Below, one piece after another: positions 12,694-24,231 of a stretch of DNA of 64,000 nucleotides. Within the stretch, counting starts at the first letter, position 1. Every line of letters starts with the position of its first letter. Below the pieces are notes generated by a model. That model worked only from the letters and a program-made list of their open reading frames with translations. It ran no database searches and had not been told where the DNA came from. The stretch is taken from the NCBI GenBank assembly GCA_964017155.1, contig OZ024856.1, positions 43,494,878 through 43,558,877 on the forward strand, given 5' to 3'. This DNA is from Oasisia sp. SBJ-2009 (taxonomy: Eukaryota; Annelida; Polychaeta; Sabellida; Siboglinidae). Both the position numbers and the translations under genes were made by a program.

Positions 12694-13668
12694 TTTTTAA
12701 ATGGGATAAAATTACACAAAGGGCAGGAATCTGCTGGTTCCGCTGTAGGCGAAAAGTATCCAACCAGGTTATATTCCAAGAGGTGACAGGGCAAACAAAA
12801 TAATCATCAATTATCAGCTTGATGGCTAGTGCCTATTAATATATCAACACAATGAAGGGTGCAAAATGATAGAACCCGTCATGACGAATATTTACTGCAC
12901 TAAGATCAAGTTGTGCACTGCGTCCAACCAAGCAATTTATCTAGTGATTTTCCACTGGGTAGTCTGAAGTTTATATCTGAACTGGTATATTTATTTTACT
13001 ACTAGACCGGTGTAAGTATTTTTAGGAGACAGGAGTTATCAGTCTCGCTATATGCCTGTAAATTTGGTTTTTTTAACCTATTTCATGTAGGTTGTTTAAT
13101 AATAGTGGCAAAGAATGCCTGAGACATTTCTTTGCAAAGGCATGTTTAACTTGATAAGTGAATATTTTATTTTTGTCTCTTGTATCATGACTATGTACTT
13201 CATATTTAAACATAATCCTCCAATTTCGTAAAATATACTGTCATGCGGACAGTTCCGTTTGCGCCATGGATCTATAATCCCAGCAGAACACCCAGCAGAA
13301 CTACCATAGTGGGGTGGCTATAAATGTCAGATATATTCTGGGTTACGTGCACGCTTGCATTACGTTAAAGAAACGTGTATGCGTGCGTGTTGTGTATGCA
13401 ATCGTGGATGCGTATGTGTATATATTTAGCATGATTTAACGCGATTGCCACCTAGAGATTCATCTCTAGATGGCAGAGCATATATATGTGTGTATATGCA
13501 TATATACATAAATATATTATATACATATACACGTGTATATACTTTTGAAATCATAACGAATATTCTAGAAATATATACACACAATATCTTTATTCATATA
13601 GTTCTGGTGTCCGTTTCGACAACGCTACAATACTGTAAAGGCAAATTTACAACCCGGGCGAGAAGCAC
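12694..13668 (+). repeat. About 1-kb segment duplicated at 29023-30048
   Basis: From AATGGGATAAAATTACACAAA to CAACCCGGGCGAGAAGC the two loci are collinear and highly similar, with small indels. At the left locus it abuts gene A's 3' flank; at the right locus it follows gene B and abuts the inverted exon-1 fragment. It contains the short palindrome CTAGAGATTCATCTCTAG (13452-13469). No open frame of interest. Confidence 0.8.
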
Positions 13669-13684
13669 CATCGAATCCGTTTGT

Positions 13685-14180
13685 TCACCAACTGACATGA
13701 CTGTCCTCGGTGTCGACGTCATCAAGCTTCATGTAGGCCTTGTACTCCCGGCTCGTCTTCACTAGGAACACGCTGCAACGAGAATAACTGCCAGAGTTGG
13801 GCGGCCGGGCGAAAAATGGCACGATCAGTATAGTTTCTGTGTCAATACAGATCATGTTTTTCACCCAACAAAAAACGTGTTAATTTGTATATGTGACTGT
13901 TAATTGTGTGTGTGTGCGTGCGTGCGTGCGTGCCTGTACCTGTGCGTTGCCTGTGCGTGTGTAAAATACTGAGTAACTTAGTTTTTTACTTTTACCATGC
14001 CATTTGTAGGACATACACATATACGAAACTTTAAACGAGGCAATTTAAACGTTGTCATTATAAATCTATGTTATGCAGTGCGCACGCACGCACACACATA
14101 GACACGCACACACACAACATACACAGAGACACGCACACACACAACATACACACACGCACACACAAAACATACACACACAC

Positions 14181-14236
<56 letters not shown>

Positions 14237-15921
14237 GTATACGGTATGGCATGGTTTATTGAAGAAGAAAAAACAGTTACACTGACTCCCTTTACGACAA
14301 AAATCCCACAATCTTATAAGAACAAGAAACTTACACAAGAAGGAGACAGCCGACGGCGTAGAAGGCGGCCATGACGAGGTAGACGAAGCCAGTCATGATG
14401 TAGACCGTGGCCGAGTAGACGGAGTTGAAGACTACATTACCGACGAGACTGCAGATGACCTCGATGAAGGCGATGCCGCCGTATAGGGCGCCTACAAACA
14501 GATGGCGGCGATGTATAATACAGGGTTCCTAAAAAGCTAGACTCCGATAGAAAAACAGAACCCGCGAGAGAATGACTCATACAGACCGGACACAACAGAC
14601 GGTGGCCTACATAAACTGAACACGTTTGACAATGACGCATACAAATTGAACACGCTGAAGTCTAAATACAAACCCTATAGTTCACAATTAGATATATAGG
14701 TTTATGTAGAGACCCGTCCACCCGTCATTTGGACGGGTAAAGCAAATGTGGACGGGTAGAAATATAGGGGGACTGGTAACAAAAATGAAGTAGCAAAGGA
14801 AAAAAAGGTCTTCCAAAACCATAGATATCGTTATGTATGCCTTTAAAGTCAGTGTAAATGGTGTCATATATGTGTTTGTAGCCCATTTCAAGTCATCAGG
14901 CACATTTGAAAGTTTGTAAACTAGTTTAACAGTGAACATCCACGTGTCCACCAAAATATGTGTGACTGGCAATAATTCAAGAACACTGCAAATGGCAATA
15001 AAAATCTTATCTGACCCCACCCACTTCTTACACGACTGCTACGAACTTCTCCCCTCTGGAAGGAGGTACAGAATGTCAACAATAAAAACCCAGCGAGCTC
15101 TTAAATTATTCATTCCATCCTCCATCAAGTATCTGAATCAGCCACACACAAAATAATCCTTGAACTATCACATTCTCTACCGCTGCAAATGCAATGTTGT
15201 TTTATCATATTAATTAATTAATTAATTAATCTTATTATAATATTGTCATATTGTTTTAATATATTTATTTATTCCAATATATATCATATTTATACTTTTA
15301 GCTAACGTTTATATATTTACACGCTTGATTTTACTGTATACATGCATTACTACGTGACTTAAATATTGTGTTTTTATGCAACCTCCAAAGTGCAAAATGT
15401 ATTTCCATTCTATGAATTGGACAATAAAGTTATTATTATTATTATTTTCCCCGGAATCTCATTATGTTTTGCCGAGCGTGATGAATTACCTTGCTCATGG
15501 TCGTGAACCAGGGACGACATCAGCGCACGCGCAGTCGGGATGAACAGGAAGTCGAATATCGACATCAACGGTGCTGGAAAACACAATCACGACGATGTCA
15601 CACATGAAATGTTTCACATTGGTTTGGTCGTCATTAATAATAACATAATTGCTTTATTAACTGATTGTCCGAAACAATATTGAACACAAACACAGAAAAT
15701 ATACATACAAATCAACAATAAGCAGGAAATAAGCGAACTGCTTGTCATCTTAAATCAAATTATTATATTTTGACATATGTCATGAACGATCCCATGGTTG
15801 ATGTATGATATGTTCCAAGTTCGTATTGTTCACAATCCGAACTATTTATTATCTAACAGAAAGCCTACCAAACGCTACAAATATATTTTTAAAAAACTCA
15901 CATACACACAGTATGTATACA

Positions 15922-15957
<36 letters not shown>

Positions 15958-15967
15958 CACATACAAG

Positions 15968-16019
<52 letters not shown>

Positions 16020-17733
16020 ACACACATCCAAAACATTTCGATTCATGAATATTAGGACAATTAGAAACTGTTACCAAGTATCAGATCATTCTCTGAGTCA
16101 ATAAACGATGGAGAGATAGATAAAGTAGTACACCTACTAATGTACATCATGGTTGAGTTCTGTACGAAAGCGGTATAGACATTGTGTACGACTCCCAGTA
16201 GACCGCAAGTGAGCGCGATTCCGCCGTCTCGCATACAACACTGCATTAGTCGCATGAAAATCACCGCCCCTACGCTGATGACAGCGACATCTGCTGACTG
16301 AAAAATGCCGACGACGTCGCTCGTCCAACAGAGCGGGCGGTTCATCTGAAAGAACGGGTCGATGACGTCACCCTCTTTGACGACACTGCACAAGAAGAAC
16401 GCAGCAAGAATGACGCACAGCTTCCATCGCCGTTCAGTTGCATCGTCCTTCGTTAGCACTTGTGCTGTTTTCGCTATGTGTTTTGTAGAGAAGAATTTTG
16501 CATGAGAGCTGCGCGTAACTGTCTCGGGAATAAAGAATATAGCATACATCAGAGTGATCACATATATGCCAGCAATAGTGAGGAACGGGGCCAGAAAGCC
16601 GCCGTGTTTCACCCAAAATCCGGCCACAAACGGCGTGAACATAGCCGTGATGAAAACGCACGTTTCGAGAATCGTTATTCTCAGCGACCGCCCGTCCGCC
16701 GGCACGATGTCCGATATATAGGCAAAGCAGCCCATCAACATCGTCTGGTAGTTGCCGCCGGAACCCTCGAACACGGCGCCGACCAGAACGTACTCCGCCG
16801 GAAGTCGAAACGCGACGACGACGACGTAGGAGAACGCGCGCAAGGTGCTGCCGACTATCGGCGGGATGATGGCGTATCGCCGGCCGGCCTGGTCGCTGTA
16901 GGCGCCGATGAACGTCGTCACGAACAGCGCCGGGATGAGACTGCACAGCCCGAGGATCATGCTGAAGTTACTCGCCCGCCGTTGCACCTGGGGACATACC
17001 ACCAAATGGAGTCCTACGCCATTACCCATAGCCATAGTATTCCTGCCATAGTAGTCCTGCTTAAAAGAACTGCATTGTGCACTTTTTGTAAATTTCTGGA
17101 AGCACTAAATGTAGGACTGGTTGAATGGAAATGATATTTCTGCGTAGCGTGATATCACAGCTGCGAAATAATGAAATTTGTCAGAGAGTGAAAATGTGCG
17201 TATGCATACAGGTGTAATTTGGCCTAGAGGTGTCAACATTGGCAATCGGCAACTGATTGAAGCAAAAATGAACGAGTGTCAGGTTGGAGAGTGGATTGCA
17301 GGAGAAAGAGATATGTCATTTTAACGAATTTGATACATGACATGTGTCGCTGGACACTAATTAATGTCCAATTTCCAATACCATGGAATCATAATCCTAG
17401 TGGGAAATCAAAGAAACGTTACAATGGCCGCCTAAAAATCAATTGGTGGTATGTACCCACCTCCTCCCCGAACACGTACGCGGGGTCCGACGTGTTGACG
17501 TCACACAGCGATTTGCCGGCATCGTCTGACGAGATGGTGTTCGTTCCGTTTGCCAACTGCTCCGTGTAGTAAGCGACGATGTAGAATTGCGAGAGCAGTC
17601 CCATTGGCAACCCGCACAGACCGACTGTCAGCACGACGGGCTCTACGATGACAGTGCGTCTCGGTTTGCGGACGTGAAACAACGTTGTTGTGTCCGGGAC
17701 GTCTTCACCCGCCATGTTGTCACTGTCCGACAT
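13685..17733 (-). CDS. SLC46-type MFS transporter, paralogue A
   Basis: Predicted multi-pass plasma- or endolysosomal-membrane solute carrier of the SLC46 (proton-coupled folate transporter-like) family. Coding exons on the minus strand are 17733-17461, 16987-16138, 15573-15490, 14491-14335 and 13772-13685 (483 aa, TGA at 13687-13685). All junctions have GT donors and AG acceptors with compatible phases. The protein has about 12 membrane segments and the MFS motif [10 protein letters not shown] between TM2 and TM3. A Cys and N-glycosylation sequons (NGT, NTS) lie in loop 1, and a second Cys (RPLCWTS) lies between TM7 and TM8, the positions of the known disulfide in PCFT. Unlike B, C and E it has a 473-bp intron (17460-16988) after GEE. 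The substrate cannot be predicted. An upstream acceptor (CGCAG at 17738-17742) precedes the ATG, so an unseen 5' exon exists. Nearly identical to D. Confidence 0.85.
14090..14233. repeat. CA-rich microsatellite in intron 4 of gene A (orthologous block 44340-44475 in D)
   Basis: Imperfect CACG/CA repeats with internal 28-bp repeats (ACACGCACACACACAACAT) followed by a pure CA run. D has the same arrangement with a different run length. Confidence 0.9.
14335..14340 (-). other. Gene A exon-4 donor next to a 21-bp deletion relative to D
   Basis: In D the plus-strand intron side reads GAAACTT-TCTTAGGCAGTCGTTGAACTT-ACACAAG (44570-44602). In A it reads GAAACTTACACAAG. The 21-bp loss lies between two AACTT repeats and still leaves a functional GTAAGT donor. 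Confidence 0.7.
14930..15450 (+). mobile_element. 3' end of a LINE in the intron between exons 3 and 4 of gene A (antisense to it)
   Basis: The frame up to 15156 ends with DPTHFLHDCYELLPSGRRYR and ALKLFIPSSIKYLN. This is the typical C-terminal tail of CR1/L2-type ORF2 proteins (HPL...LPSGRRYR...R...SFIPxAI..LN). A 3' UTR follows, finishing GAATTGGACAATAAAGTT plus (ATT)n at 15435-15448, the usual LINE 3' end. The element is 5'-truncated. The same fragment is at 45193-45712 in gene D, so it inserted before the A/D duplication. Confidence 0.75.
15918..16018. repeat. (CACG)n then (CA)n microsatellite in gene A intron (46184-46266 in D)
   Basis: About ten ACGC units, then about 45 bp of CA, ending about 120 bp from the exon-2b donor. 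D has fewer units of both. Confidence 0.9.
16988..17460 (-). other. Extra phase-0 intron specific to genes A and D
   Basis: 473 bp, with donor GTGGGTAC after GGG-GAG-GAG and acceptor GTCCCCAG before GTG-CAA-CGG. The join restores GEE-VQRR, which is uninterrupted in B (at 22925), C and E. The same 473-bp intron is present in D (47233-47705). Confidence 0.85.
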
Positions 17734-17737
17734 GCCG

Positions 17738-19274
17738 CTGCGAATAAGAACATAGGAACACGTGTTAATAGCGTCAGTTAGTATCACTCACCAATGCTAA
17801 TTTGTATCCAGGTAATCATCATCATTCATTGAGGAAAATATCCCAATTATATTCAAATAAATAAATTTAATTTAAAACATCCAATAGAGAGGATACCAGG
17901 CCAGAAGATGTTTAAGATTTGGCAGTGGTTATTTTCCTAATCAGTAGGGTTATAGTTATGGTTAAGTCTATGGTTATGTAATAGGTATAGCTTTCGCTTA
18001 CTCGTCCACTCTTATTCTTCTATACAGTGATATATCGCTGATTAGTCGGGTAAATAGGCTCCCGCCTGGTCGAGAATAGTCTTGTCTTTGGGGATCACTT
18101 ACTAGCCCACCTAGCAGATACGTTCGGAAGCTCAACGCTCTGAACTTTGAACTGAACGTTGTCGTTGATTTGTTTCGAGAAACTAAAGACCATGATACAC
18201 AATAGTTTGAGGCGCCACAATGCTTTGGGTACCTTAATCAAGTTGTAAGCAATACCATAACTCAGAAGTTACGGGGGCACATGCGGTGTGTAACGGTCCT
18301 TGGTAGCGGTTTACGCGGACACGTAAACAACAACGACACGGATGTGTGGCCCAGAAACGTGACCCAGTTTTTTATTGTCTTATACAGGACATGAACTTGA
18401 AGCTGTATATTGGTTCCTAACTATAAATGGCTTAGTACATTGAATACTACGCCATCCAATGGCGAAAACACTGGAAGACCTGGAACATGATACTTTCATA
18501 AATGAATGGCTGACCTATTCACTGCCCCCCCCCCTACCCCCAACTGCCCCACCCCCCACCTGCCCCCGCCCCCGCTCTGACACCAGATGACATTTACTGC
18601 AGGCGCTGTTGTGGAATTCAACAATAAAAATCATTCGGTCTTGGGCTTTGAAGCCAGCAGCCATAAGTTTTGTGATCTGGCTTCTCTGAAGTTCTGCCAC
18701 CACCACGGTTGTCCTACCATTATAGCTGCTATGGCGAAATGGTCGCAAGAAATGGGGTAAGTATAGGCTAAAACAAATTAAATTTGAGGACCACTGCCCT
18801 GGGCAATCCGGTGTATTACTGACAATTTAGATAGGCCCTATCTAAATCACAGACTATGCGTCGGCCTTCAAACTACCGACGACTTAATTGTGACCTATGA
18901 GATGCATGTATGTATATGCATACTAGCCGGACTGTTTAAAATACAAATAACCAAGGTAAACATTCTTGGCTATAAAATGGAACATAAATACGACGTGTGG
19001 CGCCATCGTGTGGACTAATACACCAGTAACATAAACGTAGAATGTTAGTAAGCCTTATAACGTAACATATAAAACTCTTCGTTACACACATACGGTCTAT
19101 ATATGTTAACGGTAGTTCGGTGTTGCGGTATATCGCTGCTGTAATTCAGCAGCGACGGCTGTGGGGGCGGGCGCAGAGTTCAACGACGTGTTTATCTCGA
19201 GTGTAAGTGGGTGTAACTAGTCTCGTGCCTGTCGAGTGTCGTCAAATGATCCAATGTCAACTTGTCTCGCCGAG
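17738..19274. promoter_or_regulatory. Intergenic region between head-to-head genes A and B (probable 5' region of both)
   Basis: A and B point away from each other. The 1.5 kb holds a C-rich tract (18525-18572), a TATA-like CATATAAAACTC (19066-19077) and GGGGGCGGGCGCAG (19161-19174), a GC-box-like site about 100 bp upstream of B's candidate first exon. The same region recurs between D and E (47983-50177), which additionally carries the TIR element 48685-49282. No transcription start can be fixed from sequence alone. No first exon for A or D was recognised here. Confidence 0.4.
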
Positions 19275-19306
19275 ATGGGAAGTGTTTCACAGGACGGTCC
19301 GGACGG
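19275..19306 (+). other. Candidate first coding exon of gene B (MGSVSQDGPDG)
   Basis: ATG-GGA-AGT-GTT-TCA-CAG-GAC-GGT-CCG-GAC-GG is followed directly by a consensus donor GTAAGT. Joined to the acceptor at 22620, the next codons are (GG)A-ACC-ATG-CCG, in frame with the downstream ATG of gene B. The block is conserved upstream of C (33662-33693) and E (50178-50209), with one synonymous and one Gln-to-Arg difference. A cryptic non-coding exon is the alternative. Confidence 0.5.
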
Positions 19307-19349
19307 GTAAGTAACAGGGCTCCATCTACGTATGTCAGAAGTATATAAA

Positions 19350-19364
19350 TGCTGCGAATTCCTT
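19350..19364 (+). promoter_or_regulatory. TATA-like element downstream of candidate exon 1 (conserved in B, C, E)
   Basis: TATATAAA(A/T)GCTGC at about 19350 (33728 in C, 50245 in E) is followed about 25-30 bp later by GTTAGTCC. This could be an alternative start inside intron 1, giving transcripts that use only the downstream ATG. Inference from motif and conservation only. Confidence 0.3.
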
Positions 19365-20444
19365 GCGTTTGTTAGTCCTTTGTTTGGCGAACTGTCTGGT
19401 GCTGTTTTCGGCGCACCCGTAGCCGTAGCCGTAGTGATTGATAGCTTGCTTTATTTGCACGCATCATAAACGCCCGAGAGCGCACGATCGGCGACCTAAT
19501 TTATGTTCACCTGTTGAACGCGTTTGAATGAAGATTGAAATTCGGTAGAATATTGTCAGTTCGGCTACATGCCGTCAGCTGCACGATCGGTTGCTGTAAT
19601 AAGCCGCGACGGTTGTTTGAGTACGTATTTATATCGAAGTCTTATGACAACAAAGCATTAGTAATGGTCATATGACTTCGGAGGCAGTCATGTGATTGTA
19701 TGGAGGGCCGAACACTGCTTTATTATAAAGAAATATTCTTCCGATGTTGTGCATAATCTGCGTATGTGCATACATAGTAAGGAAACGCAGTTGTTCAGCA
19801 AATATCTTGCTTTAGTTACTTTGTAGAACTAGTGTCTATAAATTCATTACTATCAGTTGTAAGTAATTGATGATCTAACGGTAAACAATAACCTATATTT
19901 TTATTAATCTAAACATAGTAGATTATACAGTTGTGTTGCATTGGCATATTACATAACATGAACTGATGTATTAGCTTAAATACATACATTTAGCGTACTG
20001 CAAAGCTGATAATGATTAACGGGCTAATAAGCCTAATTTAATGGATATTAATAATAACGCAAAGAAACAATAACAATAAAAAGTAAATTACGGTTCTTAC
20101 AATGAACTCACATCACAGCCAAATATAATATGATCATTCTTCCATTCCCATCTTTATATTATACTGGTGGTTTGTTGATAAAGAACTTGGTGATAACATC
20201 AAATATGATTGCAACGAGATATGAAAATTATGTGGCGTCAACTGGCGATTAACTGCATTATTTATTTTTAATTAAAAATTAAATTATATTTCTTATATAT
20301 AAGATATATTTAATATGCCCATATATATATGGGGCATATTAAATATAACCACATGTTGATTGCGAAAACCACAGCATATTACTAATTCTAGTTTAGTGAA
20401 GCATTCAGTTCGATGATGACGTATTGCGTGACGTAGAATGTCGC

Positions 20445-20504
20445 GACATTTGCGATCGTGACATTTGCAATGGTGCCATTTGCGATCGCGACATTTACGG
20501 CTGC
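20445..20504 (+). repeat. Four 15-bp tandem units (GACATTTGCGATCGT type)
   Basis: Units GACATTTGCGATCGT, GACATTTGCAATGGT, GCCATTTGCGATCGC and GACATTTACGGCTGC. C has four units (about 34700-34759) and E three (about 51272-51316), so the unit number varies among paralogues. Lies in intron 1. Confidence 0.75.
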
Positions 20505-20649
20505 GGTAATGGGTGGCTTCATTTATGCGCCAGTCATAGTGTCGCGCTTTGGCCGCGCCGTTGTGCCCCGTTTCTGACCCCAACGTTCTGGGAAAAAATG
20601 CAAATGTCGGGTTATGCCTCGCTGCCGCTAAGCTATAGCGTCGCTATCG

Positions 20650-20955
20650 CCACGTTGTGCTTCCTTATGCCTCGCTGCCACCACGCAGCACAGCGTACCA
20701 CAACGTATCGTAACGTACCACAACGAAGCAGAAACGCAGCACAACGTAGTGCACGCGTTTTGTTCACGTTCTGTCACGTTTTTGCTACGTTGTATTACGT
20801 TGTACCACGTTGTTGCCACTTTGTGGTACGTTGTGGGGGAAACGCCAGCGAATTTTGAACATATCCTAAATAAATTTAAATGTCCAGTTCACGTTTTGTC
20901 ACGTTTTACCCACGTTCTATCCCGTTTCGCAACGTGGCTAAACGTGCGGCTAAAG
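20650..20955. repeat. Cluster of ACGTTGT/CACGTT motifs (also about 34960-35330 and 51460-51815)
   Basis: About 25 ACGTT or AACGT pentamers in 300 bp. The left half is mainly CCACAACGTA and the right half TACGTTGTACCACGTTG, so the cluster is an imperfect large inverted repeat. It lies in intron 1 of B, C and E. It has no coding potential, and the irregular 9-12-bp spacing argues against a simple satellite. Confidence 0.6.
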
Positions 20956-21121
20956 CGTGACACTTTGACTAGGATATAGCAGACAATCAGTGGGGGTGTA
21001 TCAATATGACATTTGCAGTATAAAGTTGTAGGGTGGATAGAGAGGAATAGCACAGTGTTATAAAGCACCACTGCCGTTACCCGTATTAAAAGCACGTCTG
21101 CTGTTAACATCGATCACATCT

Positions 21122-21580
21122 CGGATGCCAGGTTGATTCTGTGTCGTCCGCGCTGTGACAGTGACATCCTTGTTACTTACGCGAGCTACACTGGCTGCCC
21201 TTTGTGCGCATAGCTGATGTCAAGCTACTTATTCTCACTTATAAAGCCAGGCACAACAACGCGCCAGTGTATCTGTGAGCAGTCTTGTGCCCGACAACAG
21301 CAATGAACTCTGCGAGCAATTTGTTACAAATGAAGCTACCCGCTGTACCAATACAAAGCTGATGACGGTTCGTTCGCTGCAGTGCTCCGACCCTATGGAA
21401 AATGTAGCAACTGTTGTGATAGACTTGTGACACTCGCCAACTTCAAACATCGAATGAAGACACATTTCATATTAGTGTTATTCAACATGAATATTTATTT
21501 TATTACTAAACTTATTTTTTACTATTATCAATATATAGGTCTATATACTTATTTATTAGTATTATTGTTACATAAGTAAT
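21122..21580 (+). pseudogene. LINE ORF2 C-terminal remnant in intron 1 of gene B
   Basis: The readable pieces DVKLLILTYKARHNNAPVYL (best frame in E, 52013-52264) and LANFKHRMKTHF match the C-terminal region of CR1/L2-type ORF2 (HWLP...RI..K...LTYKALHG.APxYL ... FK..LKTHLF). The same remnant occurs at 35512-35880 (C) and 51972-52320 (E). It is interrupted by frameshifts in B and C. Confidence 0.65.
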
Positions 21581-21929
21581 TATTATTATTATTATTTAAA
21601 AAAATACGTCTACTAAATTATTTATTACTATTAACCATACGTAGACATTCATTTACCAATATTACTGTTATGGAATTATTTGCTAGATAGATGATTATGT
21701 ATTTTTTCGACAAATGTGTAATTTATTTTTATTTGTTTACTTCTCTTTTTTGTAATGCTACGTCATTTAATATTTTATTAATTTATCTATGTATTATTTA
21801 TTTTAAAATATTAGTATTATAACTGTATAAAATTATGTTTTTTTATGTATATTAAGCTAATTAATGCTAATTGTGACACCCTAGGAGCAATTTTGGTTGT
21901 GTGGCGCTATATGAAATACAATTTATTAT

Positions 21930-22078
21930 AATTATTATATTATATTTATTATATTATATTATATTATATTATATTATATTATATTATATTACATTACATT
22001 ACATTACATTACATTACATTACATTACATTACATTACATTACATTACATTACATTACATTACATTATATTATATTATA
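21930..22078. repeat. Pentanucleotide microsatellite, (ATATT)n then (ACATT)n
   Basis: In B about ten ATATT units change to about 16 ACATT units. C (36463-36580) and E (52995-53101) contain only the ATATT form. The ACATT block is therefore an expansion private to B. Confidence 0.9.
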
Positions 22079-22399
22079 AAACAGAGGCCACGCGCAGTGT
22101 TACTTCGGTGACGTCAGCAACATGTGTCGAATTGATTGCGTTGTCACACTATTTGGCATATTGCTTAACAAGTGCGTTACATTTACGTATACGAAGTTTT
22201 TTAAAGAAACTAATATTTTCATTTCACATAATCTTTAAGTGTGGAATTTTGTCATGTATCTTCTATACAGGGCTGTCAATCAACACATAACACATGCAAT
22301 GCTTTGTATTATTAAGTTATGTATCGGCTACAGACTGTGATTATTCTTGTATATAATCAAACCACCGGATAACTAACTTGTTATAAAACTTGTAATATA

Positions 22400-22500
22400 G
22401 ACTGATTTAGATAAGATAAGATATGATAAGATCAGTTTTATTGCTATATTTGTCATTGCAGTTACAATAAAACTTTGGAATGCGTTGTAATGTTGGGTCG
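22400..22500 (-). mobile_element. LINE 3' tail in antisense orientation, intron 1 of gene B
   Basis: On the minus strand the sequence reads AATGACAAATATAGCAATAAAACTG followed by (ATCTT)n-like units, resembling the conserved 3' ends of L2/Rex-type LINEs (…AATGACAATAAA…). The same tail is in C (36965-37055) and E (53405-53495). The boundary upstream is not visible. Confidence 0.4.
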
Positions 22501-22624
22501 ACGTACAAGAATGTTCACATGATAGTACACTCACATGCACCAAACTACTTTAAATTAAATAAATAAATACATAATTAAATTTGCCCATAATCCAATACTC
22601 TCATTTCGTTGTGTCCGCAGAACC

Positions 22625-24069
22625 ATGCCGGAGAGAACAGAACCAACCGGTGACAACATGGCGCCCGAGGAGGTTCCGGACAAATCAGCCTCGTTTCAGA
22701 TTCGGAAACCGAACCGCACGGTGATTGTCGAGCCGATCGTCCTTCTCATCGGTCTGTGCGGGATCCCGATGGGCATGCTGTCGCAGTTCTACATCGTCGC
22801 TTACTACACGCAGCTGCTGTCAAACGGAACGATGACCAATTCGTCACACCACCACGACAGCAACCGGAGCGAATCGCTGTGTGACGTCAACAAGTCGGAC
22901 CCGGTCTACCTGTTCGGTGAGGAGGTGCAACGACGGGCGAGTAACTTCAGCATGATCCTCGGACTATGCAGTCTCATCCCGGCGCTGTTCGTGACGACGT
23001 TCATCGGCGCCTACAGCGACCAGGCCGGTCGGCGCTACGCCATCATCCCGCCGATAGTCGGCAGCACCGTGCGCGCCGTGTCGTACGTCATCGTCGTCGC
23101 GCTGCAACTTCCGGCGGAGTACCTCGTCATCGGCGCAGTGATCGAGGGGTTCGGCGGCTACTACCAGACGATGTTGATGGGGTGTTTCGCCTACATATCG
23201 GACATCGTATCGGCGGACGGCAGAGCGTTGAGGATAACGATACTCGAGACATGCGTGTTCGTCCCGGCTGTCTTTGCGCCTCTTGCGACCGGATATTGGG
23301 TGAAACACAGCGGGTTTCTGCCTCCGTTCATCACTGTCTTAGCGCTATACGTCGTCGTCTTGCTCTATACTATTTTCTTTGTTCCCGAAACAGTCCCGCG
23401 AAACCCACAGGCGAAATTCTTCTCAACAAAGCATATGACGAAATCTGTGTTACTGTTTACGAAGGATAACGGCACCAGGCGGCGCTGGAAGCTGTCTGTT
23501 CTAATCGCTGCGTTCTTCCTGTGCAGTGTTGTCAAAGTGGGCGACTCCGTAGACCAACTGTTCGAGATGAACCGACCCCTGTGTTGGACGAGCGAGGTAA
23601 TCGGTAATTTTCTCTCGGCAGAGGTCGCTGTCATCAGCGCAGGCGCGGTGCTTTCTATGCGACTTCTGAAGTGTTGTATGAAGGACGGCGGAATCGCGCT
23701 CACTTCCGGTATGATGGGGGTCGTGCACAACGTGTACACGGCCTTTGTACAGAACTCAATCATGATGTATATCAGTAAGTATAGAGCATTTCATCATAAA
23801 TTTCGAGTAATTGTCTGCGCATTCGTTTTAAACACTATGTCAGGACTTCCAAACTTTAAGTAGTCATCTAAATAGCGTGGATCGGCGTACATGTCTTTCC
23901 CCCACCGTTACTACTTGACCGTCCGGTCCGTTCTCAGCAAGGATCGTAATATATATATATATATATATGTCTTTGTCTCACATATCACCCGTTCACTTTC
24001 TTCCGTGTTAGATAAAACGTGTCACTAGATGTGTTACATAATTACAAACCCATTATATACCGATTATGT

Positions 24070-24137
<68 letters not shown>

Positions 24138-24159
24138 TACAGAGAGAGGGGGAGAGAGG

Positions 24160-24231
<72 letters not shown>

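Noticed and set aside
14740..14770. CCCGTCCACCCGTCATTTGG-type short palindrome in genes A and D intron 4 side as a regulatory site
   Set aside because: The repeat of ACGGGT words is short and imperfect, and it lies next to a LINE fragment; nothing links it to regulation.
16460..17134. Plus-strand 224-codon frame over gene A (and 46705-47379 over D)
   Set aside because: Antisense shadow of the GC-rich transporter exon; charged, repetitive composition and no conserved domain. The same applies to the frames opposite B, C and E.
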